In this document: positions 53,104 through 63,152 of the stretch, in pieces
How positions within the stretch are numbered: the stretch's first letter is position 1
Layout of the letters: each line of letters begins with the position of its first letter
NCBI RefSeq assembly: GCF_900156545.1
Contig: NZ_FTNW01000006.1
Location: forward strand, 186,001 to 250,000
Source of the DNA: Aquipseudomonas alcaligenes
Lineage (GTDB): Bacteria; Pseudomonadota; Gammaproteobacteria; Pseudomonadales; Pseudomonadaceae
Reading direction: 5' to 3'
DNA: 64,000 bases
Made by a program: the position numbers and the translations under genes
The notes under the pieces: model-generated
What the model was told of the DNA's origin: nothing
What the model saw: only the letters and a program-made list of their open reading frames with translations
Database searches by the model: none

Positions 53104-53837
53104 GTGCAAAAGTCTGGCTGGTGGGCGCAGGCCCCGGCGATCCGGAACTGCTGACCATCAAGGCGGTAAAGGCCCTGCAGCAGGCCGACATCGTGATGAT
53201 CGATGATCTGGTCAACCCGGCCGTGCTGGAACACTGCCCGGCGGCGCGCGTGGTGCCGGTGGGCAAGCGCGGCGGCTGCCGCTCCACGCCCCAAGCGTTC
53301 ATCCACCGGCTGATGCTGCGCTATGCCCGCCAGGACAAATGCGTGGTGCGCCTGAAGGGCGGCGACCCCTGCATCTTCGGCCGCGGCAGCGAGGAAGCCG
53401 ACTGGTTGGCCGAACACGGCATCGAGGTGGAAATGGTCAACGGCATCACCGCCGGCCTGGCCGGCGCCACCCAGTGCGGCATCCCTCTGACCCTACGCGG
53501 CGTGGCCCGCGGCGTGACCCTGGTCACCGCCCACACCCAGGACGACAGCAGCCTCAACTGGCAGGCCCTGGCCCAGGGAGGCACCACCCTGGTGGTGTAC
53601 ATGGGGGTGGCGAAGCTGGCAGAAGTACGCGACAGCCTGCTGGCTGGCGGCATGCGCGCCGATATGCCGGTAGCGATGATCGAGAACGCCTCGCTGCCGC
53701 AGCAGCGCGAGTGCCGTAGCACCCTGGCCGCCATGCAGCAAGCGGCCACCGATTTTGCGCTGAAGAGCCCGGCGATCCTGGTGATCGGCGAGGTGGCGGC
53801 ACAGCAACAGATTCAAGCTTTGGCAGAGATTGCCTGA
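53100..53837 (+). CDS. cobA: Uroporphyrinogen-III C-methyltransferase
   Basis: 245-residue SAM-dependent methyltransferase that makes precorrin-2, the precursor of sirohaem (nitrite/sulphite reductases) and cobalamin. Signatures are VWLVGAGPGDPELLTIKAVKAL at the N-terminus (seen as VGAGPGDPELLTIKA), VRLKGGDPCIFGRGSEE, and the GITAGLAG segment. The start at 53100 overlaps the nitrate-reductase stop (ATGA), so the three genes are translated together. The short SUMT lacks the CysG dehydrogenase/chelatase part, which must come from elsewhere. In P. aeruginosa this gene is called cobA or nirE-like. Confidence 0.92.
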   Translation: MSAKVWLVGAGPGDPELLTIKAVKALQQADIVMIDDLVNPAVLEHCPAARVVPVGKRGGCRSTPQAFIHRLMLRYARQDKCVVRLKGGDPCIFGRGSEEADWLAEHGIEVEMVNGITAGLAGATQCGIPLTLRGVARGVTLVTAHTQDDSSLNWQALAQGGTTLVVYMGVAKLAEVRDSLLAGGMRADMPVAMIENASLPQQRECRSTLAAMQQAATDFALKSPAILVIGEVAAQQQIQALAEIA

Positions 53838-53866
53838 TCCCCTTCGCTCCTGCGGAGTAGTGCTTC

Positions 53867-53894
53867 GCCCGGCCCTATGGCCGGGCTTTTTTTT
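53867..53894 (+). terminator. Strong intrinsic terminator after the nitrate-reductase operon
   Basis: GCCCGGCC-CTAT-GGCCGGGC followed by eight Ts, 30 nt after cobA. The rest of the gap to 54021 contains no recognisable element. Confidence 0.93.
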
Positions 53895-54021
53895 GGGAGG
53901 CCACGGCCGGAACATCAGCTGAACAGAGCGAGAAACCGGGGTGGGACACCTTGAGCTGATCCGCAACAACGACAGCGCGTGCAGGGCGGTCTACAGCCCC
54001 CGCATCGCCTGCTGACAGCCC

Positions 54022-57000
54022 TCAGAAACCACGCAAATTGCTCTCATCGAGCCCCGCAGCCGACTTCAGCATCTTCAAGATCACCAGCGCAAACGCCCGG
54101 CTCTTGGTCTCGTTATCCAGCACTTCCAACGACATCTTTTCGTTGTCGGTCATGGCGTCCAGCACGGTATCGAGCACGCGCTTGGGGAACAGACCGTGCA
54201 TCACCTGCTCGACCGAGTGGCTGTTCACCTGGGCCATCACATCCTCCTGGCGGCTGATGCGGTCGGCGATGCCGGTAAGGAATTGCAGCTGGTCTTCATC
54301 GCTCACCTCCGCACCGAAGATATCGTTCAGCGCCTCGATGATTTCCGATAGCCGCTTCTTCTCCGGGTCATGGGGCTTGCCGCTGCCCAACCCCGTGGCC
54401 GGATCGAGACCGTAGTCGCCTTGCTCCTCGCTCAAGCGCAGCTGATGCTCGGCGCGCTTGGTCAGGCGGTAGTGGGTCAGTTGCAGCTCGCCCACGTCCA
54501 CGTCTTCCTGATCGAGGCGATCCACGCGCAGCAGCGGGTGCAGGTGCTTGGCGTACACGCACAGCTGCTCCAGCTCACGATCCTCATAGGGGATGATCTG
54601 CGAGAGGAACTCGTACAGACGCACAAAGCTCTGCAGGTTCTTCTTGAACAGGTCGAGCTGATCCACTTGCTCGCCGGCTTCCTTCACGGCCGCCTCGGCC
54701 TTTTTCAGGCCGGCGCTGTCGCCGTTCTGCTCGGCGGTACGCTTGAACTCCAGCGCGTGTTGGCGTGACTCCTGGGCCAGCTTGTAGCGCTTGCCGAAGC
54801 GCTCCTTGGCCGGCGCGCAGTAGTAGCTGAGTTTGCTGGCTGCGGCTTTCGGGTCGAAGAAGGCCAGCGCGAACGCCGTCACTTCCTCCCAGTGGTAGAT
54901 GCCCTCGGCATCCAGCTTTTTCTGCAGGTCATAAATGAGCTGCGGGTCGGTCACGTCGGTCAGCTCGGCCTTGGTGTAGTACGGCAGGAAGGCGTCGAGA
55001 ATATCCTGGGGGTCGTTGAAGAAGTCGAGGATGAAGGTCGGCTTGCTGTCGCCAAAGGTGCGGTTCAGGCGCGACAGGGTTTGCACGCAGTCCACGCCAT
55101 GCAGCTTCTTGTCCACATACATGGCACACAGCTTGGGCTGATCGAAGCCGGTCTGGTACTTGTTGGCGGCGATCATCACGTTGAAGTCCTGGGTGTCGAA
55201 GGCTTCCGCCAGATCACGCCCGTTCAGGCCGGGATTGAGCAGGCTGCTGCTTTCCGTCACCTCTTCGGGGATCACCCCATCCGGCAGCACACTGCCGGAG
55301 AAGGCCACCAGCGGATGCACATCGCTGTAGCCCATCTGCTTCACATACGCATGCACCGCCAACTGGTAGCGCACCGCCTCCTGCCGGCTGCTTGTGACCA
55401 CCATGGCCTTGGCCTGGCCGCCCAGCAGATGGCGGATATTGGCGCGGAAGTGCTCGACGATCACCTCCACCTTCTGGCTGATGTTGTACGGGTGCAGGCG
55501 CACCCAGCGTGCCAGCTTCATGCGCGCCTTTTTCGAGTCCACTTCCTCGTCGTCGCCGTCCGGGTGGGCGATCTTCCAGGCGGTGCTGTAGGTCGTGTAG
55601 TTCTGCAGCACATCGAGGATGAAGCCTTCCTCGATGGCCTGGCGCATGGAATACAGGTGGAAGGCTTCGGGCTTGTTGTCAGAGCTTGCCGGCAACGCCG
55701 GGTTGGCCGGACGACCGAACAGCTCCAGGGTCTTGGCCTTGGGCGTGGCGGTGAAGGCGTAGTAGCTGATGCGCTCGTTGGGCGCGCGGGCGGCCACGGC
55801 GGCGTCCAGCAGCTCTTCGGCGCTGATCTCTTCCGGCTCTTCTTGATCAGAGCGGGGCGCATCGCTGCCGAGAATCTGCTTGAGCTTACTGGCCGACGAG
55901 CCGGTCTGCGAGGAATGCGCCTCGTCGGCGATCACCGCATAGCGGCCGCTGGCCAGCTTGGGGTACTTGTCCAGCGCATCGAACAGCGCCGGGAAGGTCT
56001 GGATGGTGACGATGATGATGCGCGTCTGCTCGGCCAGCGCCTCGGCCAGCTGCTCGGACTTGCTCTGGTTGCCGATATCGCGGGTGATGCACTTGACCAC
56101 GCCCTGGGCGTGCTCGAACTGGTAGATGGTGTCCTGCAGTTGCTTGTCCAGCACGGTGCGGTCGGTAATCACGATCACCGAGTTGAACAGGCGCTGGCCC
56201 TCGGCATCGTAGAGCGAGGCCAGTTGATGCGCCGTCCAGGCAATCGAGTTGGACTTGCCGGAGCCGGCGCTGTGCTGGATCAGGTAACGCTTGCCCGGCC
56301 CTTCGGTGCGTGTGGTTTCGATCAGCGTGTTGACCACTTCCCACTGGTGGTAGCGCGGGAAGATCAGGGTTTCCTTGGTGACGCGCTGGCCGTCGGCATC
56401 CTCTTTCACGGTCTTCTGCAGATGCAGGAAGCGCCCCAGCACCTTGAGCCAGGCATCCGGCTGGAACAGGCGCTGCCATAGGTAGCCGGTGGCGTACTGG
56501 CTGTCGTCCGGCGCAGGCGGGTTGCCGGCGCCGCCGTCGAGGCTGCCGAGGTTGAACGGCAGGAAGAAGGTGTCCTTGCCGGCCAGCTTGGTGGTCATCG
56601 CCACTTCGTCCTGGCTCACAGCAAAGTGCACCAGCGCGCCGCGCTTGAAGGTCAGCAGCGGCTCGGGCTTGCGCGTCAGCGGGTCTTTTACCGGGCGGTC
56701 ATAGCGGTACTGCCGCTTGGCGTTTTCCACGCTCTGCTTGAACTCGCTTTTCAGCTCCAGCGTAGCGACGGGGATGCCGTTGACGAACAGCACCAGATCC
56801 AGACGCGGGTTGTACTCCCCCTCGCGGTAATGCGGCGAGTAGGACACTTCCTGCACCACACGCAGGCGGTTGCACTGATAGCGCTTGAGGGTGTCCGGGT
56901 TCATGCCGTGGTCGGGCTTGAAGCTGCACACCTCGATCTTCACCCCCGGCAGCTTGAAGCCATGGCGCAGCACATCCAGGGTGCCGTCCTGCTCCAGTTC

Positions 57001-57222
57001 GCGCACCAGTTTTTGCACCAGCACGCCTTCCGGGTTGTTAGGGTTGGCCTTGGCGAACTTGTCCCAGCGCTCCGGCCAGGCGTCCTTGAAGTAACCGAGA
57101 AAGTCCTCGATATACAGCGCCGTGCGCCGGTCATAGCCGCTGGCCGGGCCGGTGAGCCAGCCCTGGGCGACCATGGCGGTGATGATGTCCTTCTGGAATT
57201 GCGATTCCTTGCTATCAGCCAT
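54022..57222 (-). CDS. hsdR: Type I restriction enzyme R subunit (HsdR)
   Basis: 1066 residues from ATG 57222 (AAGGA 7-8 nt upstream). The PD-(D/E)xK nuclease core is seen as Asp142 with LELK at Glu156/Lys158; the SF2 translocase has Walker A SAGSGKSN (about 319-325) and the DEAH box DEAHSSQTG (about 433-441). Further helicase motifs, e.g. YQTGFDQPKL and SRLNRT, follow. HsdR cleaves DNA remotely after ATP-driven translocation, in a complex with HsdM and HsdS. It is the last gene of hsdM–hsdS–DUF262–hsdR; the DUF262 gene stop lies 26 nt before its start. Confidence 0.94.
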   Translation of the reverse strand: MADSKESQFQKDIITAMVAQGWLTGPASGYDRRTALYIEDFLGYFKDAWPERWDKFAKANPNNPEGVLVQKLVRELEQDGTLDVLRHGFKLPGVKIEVCSFKPDHGMNPDTLKRYQCNRLRVVQEVSYSPHYREGEYNPRLDLVLFVNGIPVATLELKSEFKQSVENAKRQYRYDRPVKDPLTRKPEPLLTFKRGALVHFAVSQDEVAMTTKLAGKDTFFLPFNLGSLDGGAGNPPAPDDSQYATGYLWQRLFQPDAWLKVLGRFLHLQKTVKEDADGQRVTKETLIFPRYHQWEVVNTLIETTRTEGPGKRYLIQHSAGSGKSNSIAWTAHQLASLYDAEGQRLFNSVIVITDRTVLDKQLQDTIYQFEHAQGVVKCITRDIGNQSKSEQLAEALAEQTRIIIVTIQTFPALFDALDKYPKLASGRYAVIADEAHSSQTGSSASKLKQILGSDAPRSDQEEPEEISAEELLDAAVAARAPNERISYYAFTATPKAKTLELFGRPANPALPASSDNKPEAFHLYSMRQAIEEGFILDVLQNYTTYSTAWKIAHPDGDDEEVDSKKARMKLARWVRLHPYNISQKVEVIVEHFRANIRHLLGGQAKAMVVTSSRQEAVRYQLAVHAYVKQMGYSDVHPLVAFSGSVLPDGVIPEEVTESSSLLNPGLNGRDLAEAFDTQDFNVMIAANKYQTGFDQPKLCAMYVDKKLHGVDCVQTLSRLNRTFGDSKPTFILDFFNDPQDILDAFLPYYTKAELTDVTDPQLIYDLQKKLDAEGIYHWEEVTAFALAFFDPKAAASKLSYYCAPAKERFGKRYKLAQESRQHALEFKRTAEQNGDSAGLKKAEAAVKEAGEQVDQLDLFKKNLQSFVRLYEFLSQIIPYEDRELEQLCVYAKHLHPLLRVDRLDQEDVDVGELQLTHYRLTKRAEHQLRLSEEQGDYGLDPATGLGSGKPHDPEKKRLSEIIEALNDIFGAEVSDEDQLQFLTGIADRISRQEDVMAQVNSHSVEQVMHGLFPKRVLDTVLDAMTDNEKMSLEVLDNETKSRAFALVILKMLKSAAGLDESNLRGF

Positions 57223-57248
57223 CTTGCATTCCTTGTTCAAGCCGGGTC

Positions 57249-59399
57249 TTACAGACTTTCGTCGACCACCGATTCGGCAGTTATCTCTTCTCTGCGGCCC
57301 GAGGCAGGCCTGTCGGCTGACTGGCTATTCAGCCAGGTTCCATAGTCGATGGTCGTCCCCTGTAGCCGCCAGCTTGTACGACCGTTGTCAGCTCTGCCTA
57401 GTACGACAGCGGCTGCAGCACTAGGGCTGCCGAACTCGTAGTCCCGCACAAAGGTCGCAAGCTCATCATTCTCAGCTCCCACTAGAACACCTTCCGCGAG
57501 TAGCTGCGCATGCAGGGTTGCGTAGTTGTGGGGGACACCAATCCATTGCCGACGAGCTGCAGACCCAGCCATAACCACAAAGGCATCGCCGGTCTCACGA
57601 GCATTAGACTGCAATCCACTTTTTGCCTGTTTGAGCTCGAACAACGCATTTGCCTCAGCCTGCGCCTGAGCGGCAATACGCTGCATCTCTTGCTCGACAC
57701 TGTTCATCCGGTTGCTCAGGCGCCATACGGCTTCAAGCTTTTGCAAAAGCGCGTCCTGGCGAGCCTTGATGACTGGCACTGTCCACTGCTCTTGCTGCAA
57801 TACTTGGGTAGTGAGGGCGAAGGAAGACACCCCGCCCTTGGTGAAATAAGCCGTTTTCTTCTTGGCAAATTCGTAGTTACTGGCTGAGCTGTTTTTCCGC
57901 CGGCTCAGCAGCGCGAGGTTACCCAGGCGGTGCACCCAGAATTGGTGTTGCTCCAGCTCCGGCACCCACTCCTTCCACTGGCTACCTGAAGCAGGCTGCC
58001 TTGGCAGCACGTGCTCGACGCTGATGACGTCGTGCTGATAGCTAGCACTGCCGTCCGAAAGCAGTGCGTCGAGCCTCAGCAGCAAGATGCCAAGCGCTTT
58101 CGATGAGTGCGTTGCGTAAAGCGGGCCGTTGAGAGCGTTATAGGTCTCGTTCTGCTCTGCCGGCCACAGCTGCAGCGGCGACTCCTGCAGTGTCAGATCA
58201 TCGTTCTTCTCTACTGCCTCGGTTAGCTTGGAGAACCGCTCGATTCGCGCATTCACCCCAATCTTTCGCGCCAGCATCGAATAAGCCAGTCGCTCCAGAT
58301 CCCTGAAGAACGCCTTCATGGCCTGTGGGTTGTTCTGCTGGCGGATGAAGAAGGCCAGCGCCGGCGGCACCCAGTCCTTGAACTCCAGACGATTCAGCCA
58401 ACGCAGGTGATCGTTGATCGGCTCGGCAAGTTCGGTACTGCTGTACTCAGCGTCGATAATTGCTTTGTAGGCTTCCGCCATGGGCACCAGCACCTCATCC
58501 ATGAACGTCTTGGGCTCGGTCACGACGGCTACATGGGCGCGAAACTCCTTGAGCAAGGTGCCATGCGGCTTGGCTTTGCGATAAACCATCCGGATATGGC
58601 TGAACAACTCGCCAAAGCTGGTGCGCCCCAGTGACTCTTCCTCCCACTCCCAGCGCTTGGTGTACTCGTCCCGGAGCTCGTCCGGGAAGGTGCCAATGAT
58701 CTCGGCCTTGAGAATATCTGTTGCGCTGAGATCCAGTCCTCGGCTGTTGAGTACACCGAAGATTCGGTAAGCCGAGTCGAGATCTGGCGTCGATACCACG
58801 ACCAGAAAGCAACGGGTGACGACAAACTGTACCAGCCGGATCAGTTCGGCCTGATCGAGCTCAGCCAGCTCGCGCAAAAAAAGTCGGGCATTCGCTTGCA
58901 GGCGGCTCTGGGCGTCCGGCAGTTGCGCAGTCAACTCCGCCAGTTTGACCAGGCCGTCCTCATGCTGAACGTACTGACGGAAAAACTCACGATCCCGTTC
59001 GCGCAGCGAAAGCCGGTAACGTGCCTGTGTGGCGAAGACCACATTTCCCTTTTCATAGATGCACTGGGTAATGCCCGCCTGTACGGTTGGTTCCCCTACC
59101 GTGGCCCGAATCGCGGAGAGCAACAAAGTCAGCGTGGTAAGGCGCTGCTGACCATCCACGACCGTTGCGTCCGGTATGGCGTCGCGCTTGATCAGTACAA
59201 CGCTGCCCAGGAAATACGGCATGGAGTCTGCCAGTTTTTCCGGCGCATCGCGCAAGGCGCCCAGCAAGTCATCCAGCAGCTCCTGAGCCTGCTCCTCCCC
59301 CCAGGCATAGGGGCGCTGATAACCAGGAATGGTGAACACGTAGTCGTCGGAGAACACTTTGGAAAGTGCCTGCTCCTTGGCGCTAAGGGTGTGGCTCAT
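57249..59399 (-). CDS. DUF262–DUF1524–DUF4357 protein (GmrSD/BrxU-type nuclease) inside the hsd operon
   Basis: 716 residues. The N-terminal DUF262 (ParB/sulphiredoxin-like NTPase) domain has IPGYQRPYAW (24-33) and VDGQQRLTTL (about 81-90). The DUF1524 HNH-like domain carries SVEHVLPRQ (His463) with LGNLALLSRRKNSSASN (Asn494, Asn503). The last 110 residues match DUF4357 (segment EFGSPSAAAAVVLGRADNGRTSW). Such fused proteins act as Type IV-like restriction enzymes against modified DNA (GmrSD, BrxU) or as anti-phage effectors (knowledge). The gene sits between hsdS and hsdR, 38 nt from one and 26 nt from the other, so it is in the same transcript. The specific role here is inferred. Confidence 0.84.
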   Translation of the reverse strand: MSHTLSAKEQALSKVFSDDYVFTIPGYQRPYAWGEEQAQELLDDLLGALRDAPEKLADSMPYFLGSVVLIKRDAIPDATVVDGQQRLTTLTLLLSAIRATVGEPTVQAGITQCIYEKGNVVFATQARYRLSLRERDREFFRQYVQHEDGLVKLAELTAQLPDAQSRLQANARLFLRELAELDQAELIRLVQFVVTRCFLVVVSTPDLDSAYRIFGVLNSRGLDLSATDILKAEIIGTFPDELRDEYTKRWEWEEESLGRTSFGELFSHIRMVYRKAKPHGTLLKEFRAHVAVVTEPKTFMDEVLVPMAEAYKAIIDAEYSSTELAEPINDHLRWLNRLEFKDWVPPALAFFIRQQNNPQAMKAFFRDLERLAYSMLARKIGVNARIERFSKLTEAVEKNDDLTLQESPLQLWPAEQNETYNALNGPLYATHSSKALGILLLRLDALLSDGSASYQHDVISVEHVLPRQPASGSQWKEWVPELEQHQFWVHRLGNLALLSRRKNSSASNYEFAKKKTAYFTKGGVSSFALTTQVLQQEQWTVPVIKARQDALLQKLEAVWRLSNRMNSVEQEMQRIAAQAQAEANALFELKQAKSGLQSNARETGDAFVVMAGSAARRQWIGVPHNYATLHAQLLAEGVLVGAENDELATFVRDYEFGSPSAAAAVVLGRADNGRTSWRLQGTTIDYGTWLNSQSADRPASGRREEITAESVVDESL

Positions 59400-59436
59400 T
59401 TCATTCTTCCATGCATGTTGTAAGGGCTGGCTTTGC

Positions 59437-60828
59437 TCAGGCTTCCAGAACTTCGCATTGCTGCTGGCTTGCTGAAGCAGGTGGCTGCCAACCGCGTACG
59501 TCGATTTTGCCGGTGACGGCGGCTGAGATTAGAGCGGAGCGCCGCTCTTGGAGAAGGCCAACATTTTCTTCGGCGGACGACATCAGCCCGTCAAATAACG
59601 CAGACTTTGAATTAACAAACTGACAAATTGCTTCTTGCTCTTCTTTCGGAGGAAGAGGAAGCGGATATGCCCGTATGTCAGCACAGGTTATAGCTGCCTT
59701 AGTACTACCCCAGTCGGCAGAGTCATGGCGAATGCGGGAATAGTTGGCACTTAACCAGTCGTGAAGATAGGTGGCTACTAGCTGCCCCCCTCTAGGCTCA
59801 ATAAATGCCACGTGCTGATTAATCGTTGCCTCAATCTCTGTAATGGTCACCATCCCGCGAGTCTTACCCTCGCCAGTGATTGCCATCAGGACACAGCCTG
59901 GTTTGACAATTGGTAGTGCGCATTCTTTTAGCGCTTTGCTTGTAACGAACTGATCCGCATCAATCACTCTATCCAAATTGACTTTCGAGCTGTTCAGCCA
60001 GGGGTAGTGCCCGTCTTCCCAATAGTCGAGGTTGTCTCTTGCAGGCGTGCATCCGTTACCGACAATACACTGCCAGCCTACTCGGGTTAGCTCCCAATGC
60101 GCAGGCACCTCGCCCAGCCACTCCACGCCGGAGTCTTTCATCGGCGTCGTCGGGTCGAGGCCTTTGGTAACGGCATGGGAGATCACGGCCTGGCGCTTTT
60201 CCTTGAGCAGTTCGATCAGACGCTGCTGCTCTTCGATCAGCGCGTCGATGCGGGCGGTTTCGTGATCGAGAAAGCGGGCGATTTGGGTTTGTTCTTCAAA
60301 CGAAGGAGTAACAACTCGAATGTTGCCTAAAAGCCCACGACTAATACGCTGCATCGTGGCACCGCGAGCAAGATTGCTTGTGTGCTTGAAATACTCTTCA
60401 CTACTGAAGAGATAAACGATGAATTTCTTATCGAACTTTGAGTCCGGCCTAAAAATCACGTTATCTACAGAGGTGACCACTCTCCCGCCGAGATCTGGAA
60501 CCACGCAGGCACGCCCAATAGGGTTGTTCAAACGAGAGACCAGAACGTCACCTTCGTAAACATCTGTGCATCCAAGAGCATGGAAAGTCTCTTCAGAAAT
60601 AAATCCAGCACCTTGCTCTTTATATGCACCCTCGCCGACGTTCCCTGTTGTTATGTAGCGAATCCCATCTGATGAAATATCCTTGCTCTCAATCCAGTCA
60701 CCATCTAAGAACAATGAATTTCGTTCAAGCGCCATATACTTAATGGGAACACTGCTCCAATGGTCAGGCACTTGGTCTAACCACTCGACCCCTGAAGTTC
60801 TATATTTCGGATAACAGGGAAACGTCAT
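59437..60828 (-). CDS. hsdS: Type I restriction specificity subunit (HsdS)
   Basis: 463 residues. Two target-recognition domains (about 5-170 and 210-390) are separated and followed by the two conserved coiled-coil regions: [20 protein letters not shown] (about 185-204) and a second with [20 protein letters not shown] near the C-terminus. Each half begins with a repeat of SGVEWLGxVPxHW. HsdS sets the bipartite recognition site; which sequence is recognised cannot be read. The start overlaps the hsdM stop as ATGA. Local GC is lower than in the flanking genes, as expected for the variable target-recognition domains. Confidence 0.93.
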   Translation of the reverse strand: MTFPCYPKYRTSGVEWLDQVPDHWSSVPIKYMALERNSLFLDGDWIESKDISSDGIRYITTGNVGEGAYKEQGAGFISEETFHALGCTDVYEGDVLVSRLNNPIGRACVVPDLGGRVVTSVDNVIFRPDSKFDKKFIVYLFSSEEYFKHTSNLARGATMQRISRGLLGNIRVVTPSFEEQTQIARFLDHETARIDALIEEQQRLIELLKEKRQAVISHAVTKGLDPTTPMKDSGVEWLGEVPAHWELTRVGWQCIVGNGCTPARDNLDYWEDGHYPWLNSSKVNLDRVIDADQFVTSKALKECALPIVKPGCVLMAITGEGKTRGMVTITEIEATINQHVAFIEPRGGQLVATYLHDWLSANYSRIRHDSADWGSTKAAITCADIRAYPLPLPPKEEQEAICQFVNSKSALFDGLMSSAEENVGLLQERRSALISAAVTGKIDVRGWQPPASASQQQCEVLEA

Positions 60829-62801
60829 GCCGACAGCCCCTCGATCATCTGCTTGATGCGGTCGGTGCAGGCTTTAAGGTCACGGTCGATCTCGGCCAGC
60901 GGGCGCGGCGGCTGGAATACATAAAAGTGGCGATTGAAAGGAATCTCGAAGCCGACCACGCCGACTTCGCCGTCCTGCTCGTCGCGCTTGCTCTCGTCGA
61001 TCCAGGCATCCGGCACATGGGGTTTCACTTCGCGCTCGAAGTAGTCGTACGCGGACTCGCCCAACGGCACGTTCTCGTTGTCGCGCAGGCCGGCATCGGC
61101 TTCCGGCTGGCCTTTGACCATGCAGATATCCGCCTCGGGGTCGCGCTCGCTCAGAGCATTGAGGATGGCCTTCAGTTCGGGCGTACTGGGGGATACATCA
61201 TGGGCGCTGAGCGTCTTTTTCAGCAGCTTGCTGAACTGCTCGCGGTTGCGATGCGGCTGGCTGGCGTCCATGGCCTGCAGAGCTTCGATCAGGCGCTGGC
61301 GGGCCGGGGCTTCCATCTTTTCGATGGCCTTTTCTTCCAGAACCTTGGCGATGCGCTCCGGGCTGGTCTGGAAGTTCAGGCGCAGCGGGCGCTCGACGGT
61401 GATGCGCCGGTAGCCGAAGGCTTCGACGGGGAAGATCTTGCTCTGCGGGGTTTCCTCGAAGCGGCCATACAGGCGCACCAGCTCGTCGATCTGCTCCTCA
61501 GTGAGGTACTGGCGCTTGCTGCCCAGCGACTTGCGCATCTTGGCAAAGTGCTGGCTGCCGTCGATCAACTGCACCTTGCCCTGGCGCACGGCGGCCTTGT
61601 GGTTGCTCAGCACCCACACATAGGTGGCGATGCCGGTGTTGTAGAACATGTCGGTGGGCAGGGCGATGATGGCTTCGACCAGATCGTTCTGCAGCAGGTA
61701 GCGGCGGATCTCCGACTCACCCGAACCGGCGCCGCCGGTAAACAGTGGCGAGCCGTTGAGGATGATGCCGATACGCGAGCCGCCTTCACGCGGGTCTCGC
61801 ATCTTGCTGACCAGGTGCAGCAGGAACAGCAGCGAGCCATCGGACACACGCGGCAGGCCGGGGCCGAAGCGGCCGTTGAAGCCCTTATCGGTGTGCTCGT
61901 CGGTGATCTGCTTCTGCACCTTCTTCCACTCCACGCCGAACGGCGGGTTGCTGAGCATGAAGTCGAAGCGACTGTCGGACAGTTGGTCGTCGGACAGGGT
62001 ATTGCCCAGCTTGATGCTGGTAACGTCCTGGCCCTTGATCAGCATGTCCGCCTTACAGATGGCGAAGGACTCGGGGTTGAGCTCCTGGCCGTGCAGCGAC
62101 ACGGTGACCTGCTGGCTGATGGACTGGATGTACTCGTCGCCCTCGGAGAGGAAGCCGCCGGTGCCGGCAGTCGGGTCGTAGATGGTGACGATGCTGTTGG
62201 GTTTGAGCTTGTCGTCCTGTCCGGTGATCACCAGCGAGGTGGTCAGGTGCACGATATCGCGCGGGGTGAAGTGCTCCCCAGCGGTTTCGTTGGAGCTTTC
62301 CGCGAACTTGCGGATCAGCTCTTCGAAGATGATGCCCATGCCGAAGTTGCTGATGCGCTCGGGGCTCAGGTCGGTCGCGGCAAAGCGCTGCACCACCTGA
62401 TACAACAGGTTAGCGGCGGCGAGCTGCTGCACGAAGTCTTCAAAGTGGAAGTGCTCGAAGATCTCGCGGGCGTCCTTGCTGAAGGACTGCACATAGCTCA
62501 TCAGGTCGGCGGCGGTCTGGGTGTCGGACAGCGTGCCGAGGGTCAGCTTGGAGGCATTGAAGAACTGCTGACCAGCCGCGCGCAGCAGCAGGCGCTCACG
62601 CACCAGATCAGGCCGGCCTTCCTGCGCATAGGACTCACGGATCACCGCTTCCTTGGTCGGTTCCAGCACACATTCCATCCGCCGCAGCAGGGTGAACGGC
62701 AGAATGATGCGACCGTACTGCGACTGCTTGAAGTCACCGCGCAGCAGGTCGGCAATCGACCAGAGAAAGGCGGCCGTCTGGGAATGGTTTTCCGTGTTCA
62801 C
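60825..62801 (-). CDS. hsdM: Type I restriction-modification DNA methyltransferase subunit (HsdM)
   Basis: 658 residues. N6-adenine methyltransferase with SAM-binding [10 protein letters not shown] (about 209-218) and the catalytic NPPFG (about 285-289). An N-terminal helical domain typical of HsdM (about 5-140) precedes it. The start is GTG at 62801 with AGGAGAAG 4-5 nt upstream; an earlier in-frame ATG-like extension has no ribosome-binding site. It methylates the host target so that HsdR leaves host DNA uncut. It is the promoter-proximal gene of the operon. Confidence 0.93.
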   Translation of the reverse strand: MNTENHSQTAAFLWSIADLLRGDFKQSQYGRIILPFTLLRRMECVLEPTKEAVIRESYAQEGRPDLVRERLLLRAAGQQFFNASKLTLGTLSDTQTAADLMSYVQSFSKDAREIFEHFHFEDFVQQLAAANLLYQVVQRFAATDLSPERISNFGMGIIFEELIRKFAESSNETAGEHFTPRDIVHLTTSLVITGQDDKLKPNSIVTIYDPTAGTGGFLSEGDEYIQSISQQVTVSLHGQELNPESFAICKADMLIKGQDVTSIKLGNTLSDDQLSDSRFDFMLSNPPFGVEWKKVQKQITDEHTDKGFNGRFGPGLPRVSDGSLLFLLHLVSKMRDPREGGSRIGIILNGSPLFTGGAGSGESEIRRYLLQNDLVEAIIALPTDMFYNTGIATYVWVLSNHKAAVRQGKVQLIDGSQHFAKMRKSLGSKRQYLTEEQIDELVRLYGRFEETPQSKIFPVEAFGYRRITVERPLRLNFQTSPERIAKVLEEKAIEKMEAPARQRLIEALQAMDASQPHRNREQFSKLLKKTLSAHDVSPSTPELKAILNALSERDPEADICMVKGQPEADAGLRDNENVPLGESAYDYFEREVKPHVPDAWIDESKRDEQDGEVGVVGFEIPFNRHFYVFQPPRPLAEIDRDLKACTDRIKQMIEGLSA

Positions 62802-62912
62802 GCAACTTCTCCTGGAACAGGACAGCAAAAGCGCGAGTTTAACCTGACGGAAAGGTCGGGACCGCATCTCTGTGAGCGCGTTTACCCCGGCATTTACACC
62901 TGAGCCATAAAC

Positions 62913-62943
62913 AAAAAAGCCTGATCATTTCTGATCAGGCTTT
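62913..62943 (-). terminator. Intrinsic terminator of the former tRNA-Pro gene
   Basis: Stem GCCTGATCA/TGATCAGGC with loop TTTC, six As on the left (T tract on the minus strand). It lies 16 nt beyond the tRNA fragment's CCA in the tRNA's own orientation. Confidence 0.85.
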
Positions 62944-62958
62944 GATGTTGGGATTATT

Positions 62959-63003
62959 TGGTCGGGACGGAGTGATTCGAACACTCGACCCCTTGCACCC
63001 CAT
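62959..63003 (-). other. 3' fragment of tRNA-Pro(GGG), putative attachment (att) site
   Basis: Read on the minus strand, 45 nt run from ATGGGGT through the T arm GAGTG-TTCGAAT-CACTC to CGTCCCGACCA, matching the anticodon loop (GGG) to the 3' end of Pseudomonas tRNA-Pro from memory. The 5' half is missing: sequence after 63003 does not form the D arm or the acceptor partner. Integrases often recombine in exactly this part of a tRNA gene. The 365-bp stretch 62802-63166 otherwise contains only the hsdM promoter region, this fragment, its terminator and small repeats. Confidence 0.8.
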
Positions 63004-63132
63004 AAAGGTAATTTATCTACCAACGCAATCCAAAGAAATCCAAAAATCACCATATAGCCCTTATAAATCGGGTATCTCACAGGTTTTACTGTCCAATCGA
63101 TTGCTATACCATCCAATCAAAGCCTACGAGAA

Positions 63133-63152
63133 ACGGTGACCATACGGTGACC
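63133..63152. repeat. Short direct repeat before the integrase gene
   Basis: ACGGTGACC occurs twice (63133-63141 and 63144-63152). It could be an integrase arm-type site or a directionality-factor site; too short to be certain. Confidence 0.4.

Noticed and set aside
62959..63040. A complete tRNA gene on the minus strand
   Set aside because: Only the anticodon loop to 3' end is recognisable. The upstream 35 nt cannot form the D arm, the 5' anticodon stem or the acceptor partner of CGTCCCG.
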